From: an uncultured Acetobacteraceae bacterium
Lineage (GTDB): Bacteria > Pseudomonadota > Alphaproteobacteria > Acetobacterales > Acetobacteraceae
Assembly (NCBI GenBank): GCA_937930165.1
Contig: CALGVL010000379.1
Location: 1 to 17,283, forward strand
Length of the DNA stretch: 17,283 nucleotides
Direction: 5' to 3'
Shown: in pieces, positions 14,287 to 17,283 of the stretch
How positions within the stretch are numbered: the stretch's first letter is position 1
How the letters are laid out: the number at the start of each line of letters is the position of its first letter
Position numbers and translations under genes: made by a program
The notes under the pieces: model-generated
Seen by the model: the letters and a program-made list of their open reading frames with translations, nothing else
Databases searched by the model: none
What the model was told of the DNA's origin: nothing

Positions 14287-15501
14287 TCAGATGATTCCCT
14301 TTGCCTTGAGTTCGGCGATCTCCGCCTCACTCATGCCGAGCATCCCGCCCAGCACCTCCTGGGTATGCTCGCCCAGCACCGGCGGCGGGCTGCGGTATTC
14401 CGGCGGCGTGGCAGAGAGCTTCACCGGATTGGCGATGACCTTCACCGACTGGCCACTGGCATGGGGCATCTCCACCACCATGTTGCGCGCGATCACATGC
14501 GGGTCGGCGAAGACGTCCTTCAGCGTGTTGATCGGGCCGCAGCCGATCTTCAACGCCTCCAGCGCCTCGATCCATTCGGCGGTGGTCTTGCTCTTCATCA
14601 CCGGCGTCAGCGTGTCGGTGACGAGCTGGCGGTTCTCGACGCGCTTGGGGTTGGTGGCGAAGCGCGGATCGGCCAGCAGGTGCTCCAGCCCGAAATTCTT
14701 GCAGAAGCGCTCGAAGGTCGGGTCGTTGCCCACGGCCAGGATGATGTAGCCGTCCTTGGTGGGGAATTCCTGGTAGGGCGCGATGTTCGGGTGCTGGTTG
14801 CCGAGCCGGGGCGGGTTCTCTCCGGTGGCCAGGTAGTTCATGCCCTGGTTGGCCAGCCAGGCGACATGCGTATCCAGCATGCCGATATCGATCTGCTGGC
14901 CCTGTCCCGTCGCATTACGGTGGTTCAGCGCCGCCAGGATGCCGATGCAGCCATAGAGCCCGGCGAAGAGGTCCGCCACCGGCACGCCCACCTTCTGCGG
15001 CGCGCCGTTGGGCTCGCCGGTCAGGGACATGACGCCGCCCATGGCCTGGATCAGCGCGTCATAGCCCGGCCGCGGCGCGTAGGGGCCGGTCTGGCCGAAG
15101 CCGGTGATGGAGCAGTAGATCAGCCGCGGGTACTTCTTCGAAAGCTGCTCCCAGCCCAGCCCATACTTCGCCAGGGCGCCGACCTTGAAGTTCTCCACCA
15201 GGATGTCGCAGCCACCCTCGAGCAGCCTGTGGATGATCGCCTGCCCCTCCGGCTTGGCGATGTCCACGGTGACGGACTTCTTGTTCCGGTTCACACCGAC
15301 GAAATAGGCGCTTTCCTTCGTATTCGGCACGAAGGGCGGGGCGAAGCCGCGGGTGTCGTCGCCGGCCTCGGGACGCTCGATCTTGATCACCTCGGCGCCG
15401 AGGTCGCCCAGCATCTGGGTGCAGGTCGGGCCTGCCAGCACGCGCGTCAGGTCGAGCACCCGGATGCCCTTCAACGGGCCACTCGGCACCTTCTCCGTCA
15501 T
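14287..15501 (-). CDS. Family III CoA-transferase (CaiB/BaiF/formyl-CoA transferase type)
   Basis: Cytoplasmic CoA-transferase of 404 residues, typical for the family, whose members form interlocked dimers. N-terminal CoA-binding signature: LDLTRVLAGPTCTQMLGDLG (16-35), then GAEVIKIERPEAGDDTR. The catalytic Asp that forms the glutamyl/aspartyl-CoA-type anhydride is D177 in VGVPVADLFAG. GYDALIQAMGG (147-157) and HPNIAPYQEF (237-246) are further conserved blocks. It moves CoA from a donor thioester to a carboxylic acid; the acid is not shown by sequence. The ATG at 15501 has GAAGGAG 6 bases upstream. It is the first gene of a - strand pair with the alpha/beta hydrolase and diverges from malonyl-CoA decarboxylase, which makes malonate or a malonyl derivative a reasonable candidate substrate. 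Confidence 0.94.
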   Translation of the reverse strand: MTEKVPSGPLKGIRVLDLTRVLAGPTCTQMLGDLGAEVIKIERPEAGDDTRGFAPPFVPNTKESAYFVGVNRNKKSVTVDIAKPEGQAIIHRLLEGGCDILVENFKVGALAKYGLGWEQLSKKYPRLIYCSITGFGQTGPYAPRPGYDALIQAMGGVMSLTGEPNGAPQKVGVPVADLFAGLYGCIGILAALNHRNATGQGQQIDIGMLDTHVAWLANQGMNYLATGENPPRLGNQHPNIAPYQEFPTKDGYIILAVGNDPTFERFCKNFGLEHLLADPRFATNPKRVENRQLVTDTLTPVMKSKTTAEWIEALEALKIGCGPINTLKDVFADPHVIARNMVVEMPHASGQSVKVIANPVKLSATPPEYRSPPPVLGEHTQEVLGGMLGMSEAEIAELKAKGII

Positions 15502-15507
15502 CTCTCA

Positions 15508-15514
15508 CTCCTTC
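15508..15514 (-). promoter_or_regulatory. Ribosome binding site of the CoA-transferase
   Basis: GAAGGAG on the - strand ends 6 bases before the ATG at 15501 and confirms that start. Confidence 0.75.
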
Positions 15515-15694
15515 GGGCAACGCCTTTCCCGGCGGCGATCCGCTGGGCCATCCCGTTACAGGCATATAGAGCCCCGCGGCAGCGCACGGAACCCGGTCCC
15601 ACCGCCCGCTCGCTCCCGAAGAGTTCAAGCCACGCCTCCGGCCAGGCGCTGCTCCGCCGCTATGGCGGTATCAATTTGTTTGTCGGCCCGGCAT

Positions 15695-15699
15695 GGAGG
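15695..15699 (+). promoter_or_regulatory. Ribosome binding site deciding the malonyl-CoA decarboxylase start
   Basis: GGAGG lies 5 bases before the ATG at 15705. An in-frame ATG at 15693 would overlap this site and has no Shine-Dalgarno of its own, so 15705 is the better start. Confidence 0.65.
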
Positions 15700-15704
15700 C
15701 ATGC

Positions 15705-17180
15705 ATGGAAGCGGAGACAGGCCGTTCCTGGCTGGACCGGCTCTGGGGCTCGATCGCCGATCGGGGGCGTGCCTATGCGCCGGTGCCGGACAGTTCGATC
15801 CCACCCCTGGAACGGGTGAAGCACTTGGCCGAGGCTTTGCTCTCGGAACGCGGGGAGGCATCCGGCGCCGCGATCGCACGGGAGCTGCACACCGCCTTGC
15901 GCAGCCTGGACACCACCGACCGGAACGCGATGCTGCACCTGCTGGCCACCGGCTTCGAGCCCGATCCGGGGAGGCTGCGCAGCGCCGCCGAGGCCTGGCT
16001 GGCCGCGCCGAGCAGCGAGCGGGCCATGGCCCTGGCCGCAGCCGCCGAGCCGCCCCGGCAGGAATTGCTCCGGCGCATGAACCTGTCGCCCGGCGGCACG
16101 GCAGCGCTGGTGGCGATGCGGCAGGAGGTGCTGGCGCGGCTGCCGGATCACCCCGAGCTGAAGCCGCTCGAAGCGGATCTGAAGCATCTCCTCGCCTCCT
16201 GGTTCAACCGCGGCTTCCTGGAGCTGCGCCGCATCGACTGGCAGACCCCCGCCGCAGTGCTGGAGAAGCTGATCGCCTATGAGGCGGTGCACGAGATCCA
16301 GGGCTGGGACGACCTGCGCCGCCGCCTGGCCGCGGACCGCCGCTGCTTCGGCTTCTTCCACCCGGCTCTGCCGGGCGAGCCGCTGATCTTCGTCGAGGTG
16401 GCGCTGACCCAGGGCCTGGCCGCCGCCGTGCAGCCCCTGCTGGCACCCGATAGCGACGAGGCCACGGCGGCCGCCCGCGCGGCGCAGGCCGACACCGCAA
16501 TCTTCTATTCCATCTCCAACTGCCAGGAGGGGCTGCGCGGCATCTCCTTCGGCAATTTCCTCATCAAGCAGGTGGTGGAGGAGCTGAAGGCCGAATTGCC
16601 GCATCTCCATCGCTTCGCCACCTTGTCCCCCGTGCCCGGCTTCCGCCGCTGGCTGGAGGCCGGCATGGCCCGAGCCACTCCGGCGGAAGGCGATGATGCC
16701 CTGTCCACCCGACTCGCCGTGCCGGGCTGGTGGGAGGACCCGGGCCGGGCGGAAACCTTGCGGCAGCCGCTCATGCGGCTTTGCGCGGAATTCCTGACCG
16801 CCTCGAATGGCGGCAGGGGCCCATCGGACCCGGTAGCGAGATTCCACCTTCGCAACGGCGCCCGGCTGGAGCGGGTGAACTGGCTCGGCAATGTCGCGCC
16901 GCGCGGGATCCGGGAGTCCTGGGGGCTGATGGTGAACTACCTCTACGACCCCGAGGCGATCGAGGCGAATCACGAGGCTTTCGTGCATGGCGGCAAGGTC
17001 GCACGCTCCGCCCAGGTGGACGCGCTGCTGGCGCCGCCGCGCGGCGAGCCGCCGGCGCCGAAGCTCTTCTCGCGCGTGCTGACGAGAGGCGGTCAGGCCA
17101 GATCGGTTCCGCCCGGCCTTGCCCAGGAGCCGGCCACGGCGCATGGTCCGGCCAAACCCAGCCGTCCTTCGGGAGGATGA
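15705..17180 (+). CDS. Malonyl-CoA decarboxylase
   Basis: Decarboxylates malonyl-CoA to acetyl-CoA and CO2. It is 491 residues from the chosen start, close to MatA/MLYCD proteins. The N-terminal four-helix-type domain covers about the first 185 residues. The C-terminal GNAT-like catalytic domain shows FFHPALPGEPLIFVEVALT (217-235), the serine motif FYSISNCQEGLRGISFGNF (267-285), LSPVPGF (307-313) and the catalytic-His block VARFHLRNGA (377-386, His at 381), followed by NYLYDP (411-416). The Ser and His correspond to the active-site pair established for human malonyl-CoA decarboxylase. No targeting signal is seen. The last 40 or so residues are Pro/Ala-rich and poorly conserved. It is divergent from a family III CoA-transferase and followed almost at once by another gene, so it probably serves malonate use rather than fatty-acid control. 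Confidence 0.94.
   Translation: MEAETGRSWLDRLWGSIADRGRAYAPVPDSSIPPLERVKHLAEALLSERGEASGAAIARELHTALRSLDTTDRNAMLHLLATGFEPDPGRLRSAAEAWLAAPSSERAMALAAAAEPPRQELLRRMNLSPGGTAALVAMRQEVLARLPDHPELKPLEADLKHLLASWFNRGFLELRRIDWQTPAAVLEKLIAYEAVHEIQGWDDLRRRLAADRRCFGFFHPALPGEPLIFVEVALTQGLAAAVQPLLAPDSDEATAAARAAQADTAIFYSISNCQEGLRGISFGNFLIKQVVEELKAELPHLHRFATLSPVPGFRRWLEAGMARATPAEGDDALSTRLAVPGWWEDPGRAETLRQPLMRLCAEFLTASNGGRGPSDPVARFHLRNGARLERVNWLGNVAPRGIRESWGLMVNYLYDPEAIEANHEAFVHGGKVARSAQVDALLAPPRGEPPAPKLFSRVLTRGGQARSVPPGLAQEPATAHGPAKPSRPSGG
17172..17176 (+). promoter_or_regulatory. Ribosome binding site of the last, partial gene
   Basis: GGAGG inside the decarboxylase tail is followed by three in-frame ATGs (17177, 17180, 17183). 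Only the third has a good 6-base spacing, so 17183 is favoured. The first ATG would overlap the upstream stop. Confidence 0.55.
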
Positions 17181-17182
17181 TG

Positions 17183-17283
17183 ATGCTCGACCGGCCCCAC
17201 CCCACCCCCGCCGCCCCGACCACCGATCCCTTCGCCCTCGCCAAGGCGCTGTCGGGCTATCACTTCATCGGTGGCGGCTATGT
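17183..17283 (+). CDS. Unidentified protein, 3' truncated by the window edge
   Basis: Only 33 codons are visible (MLDRPHPTPAAP, then TTDPFALAKALSGYHFIGGGY). A Pro/Thr-rich start is followed by a segment ending HFIGGGY. This faintly recalls the N-terminal strand of aldehyde dehydrogenases (HFIxGxxV), but too little is present to assign a family. It begins 2 bases after the malonyl-CoA decarboxylase stop with a good ribosome site, so it is very likely real and co-transcribed with the decarboxylase. It may therefore belong to the same malonate or malonic-semialdehyde pathway, which is inference from position. Confidence 0.7.
   Translation, partial: MLDRPHPTPAAPTTDPFALAKALSGYHFIGGGY

Larger units (their letters stand above)
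15502..15704. promoter_or_regulatory. Divergent control region between CoA-transferase and malonyl-CoA decarboxylase
   Basis: About 200 bases separate the two starts and must hold promoters for both directions. On the - strand TATATG near 15557-15562 could be a -10 for the CoA-transferase, with only a poor -35 (TTCCGT) 17 bases before it. A perfect small stem CCGCC/GGCGG (15654-15658 and 15664-15668) sits shortly before the decarboxylase start, next to an A/T-rich patch (15669-15682). No regulator operator is recognisable. Confidence 0.4.

Noticed and set aside
14365..15819. Open + strand frame of 484 codons opposite the CoA-transferase
   Set aside because: The CoA-transferase on the other strand is unmistakable; this frame has no family features.
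15660..17144. Open - strand frame of 494 codons opposite malonyl-CoA decarboxylase
   Set aside because: The decarboxylase motifs on the + strand are clear; the antisense product is Gly/Gln/Arg-rich without pattern.
1..17283. CRISPR array, tRNA, rRNA or riboswitch
   Set aside because: No spaced repeat series, no tRNA-like cloverleaf and no conserved riboswitch core was noticed in any intergenic region.

Overview
The window looks like chromosomal DNA of a high-G+C alphaproteobacterium. The G+C level, codon use and gene content fit an Acetobacteraceae member such as Roseomonas; this is inferred from style, not from a marker gene. It holds thirteen protein genes, two of them cut by the window edges. 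I see no RNA gene, CRISPR array, insertion sequence or prophage.

Layout. (1) Positions 1-5147, + strand: a tight operon for a dipeptide/oligopeptide ABC importer. It has a DppB-type permease cut at its 5' end, a DppC-type permease and one polypeptide carrying both ATPases (DppD-DppF type), followed 9 bases later by an M20 zinc dipeptidase. The substrate-binding protein is probably upstream of the window. (2) Positions 5148-7136: a single - strand gene for a BBE-type covalent-FAD oxidase, in DNA visibly poorer in G+C than its surroundings. A strong hairpin lies beyond its 3' end and a 470-base non-coding stretch with two perfect palindromes lies upstream. (3) Positions 7137-13438: a catabolic gene group. 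A GlcD/D2HGDH-type FAD dehydrogenase runs leftward. A GMC alcohol dehydrogenase, an N-acyl-D-amino-acid deacylase and a thiamine-diphosphate enzyme run rightward. The divergent promoter gap holds a 13-bp tandem repeat. (4) Positions 13442-17283: a - strand pair (family III CoA-transferase, then an alpha/beta hydrolase) divergent from malonyl-CoA decarboxylase, which is followed by the first 33 codons of an unidentified gene.

How the parts may work together (inference): the importer plus dipeptidase takes up and cleaves small peptides. The deacylase would free D-amino acids from N-acyl forms, and the dehydrogenases and the ThDP enzyme would process alcohol, 2-hydroxy-acid and 2-oxo-acid intermediates. 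The CoA-transferase and malonyl-CoA decarboxylase together suggest activation of malonate (or a similar acid) by CoA transfer, then decarboxylation to acetyl-CoA. No regulator gene is present. The most interesting points are the uncharacterised deacylase/ThDP/GMC/GlcD group with its tandem-repeat control region, the possible malonate route lacking a visible ligase, and the fused ATPase with two predicted Cys4 (iron-sulfur type) sites.
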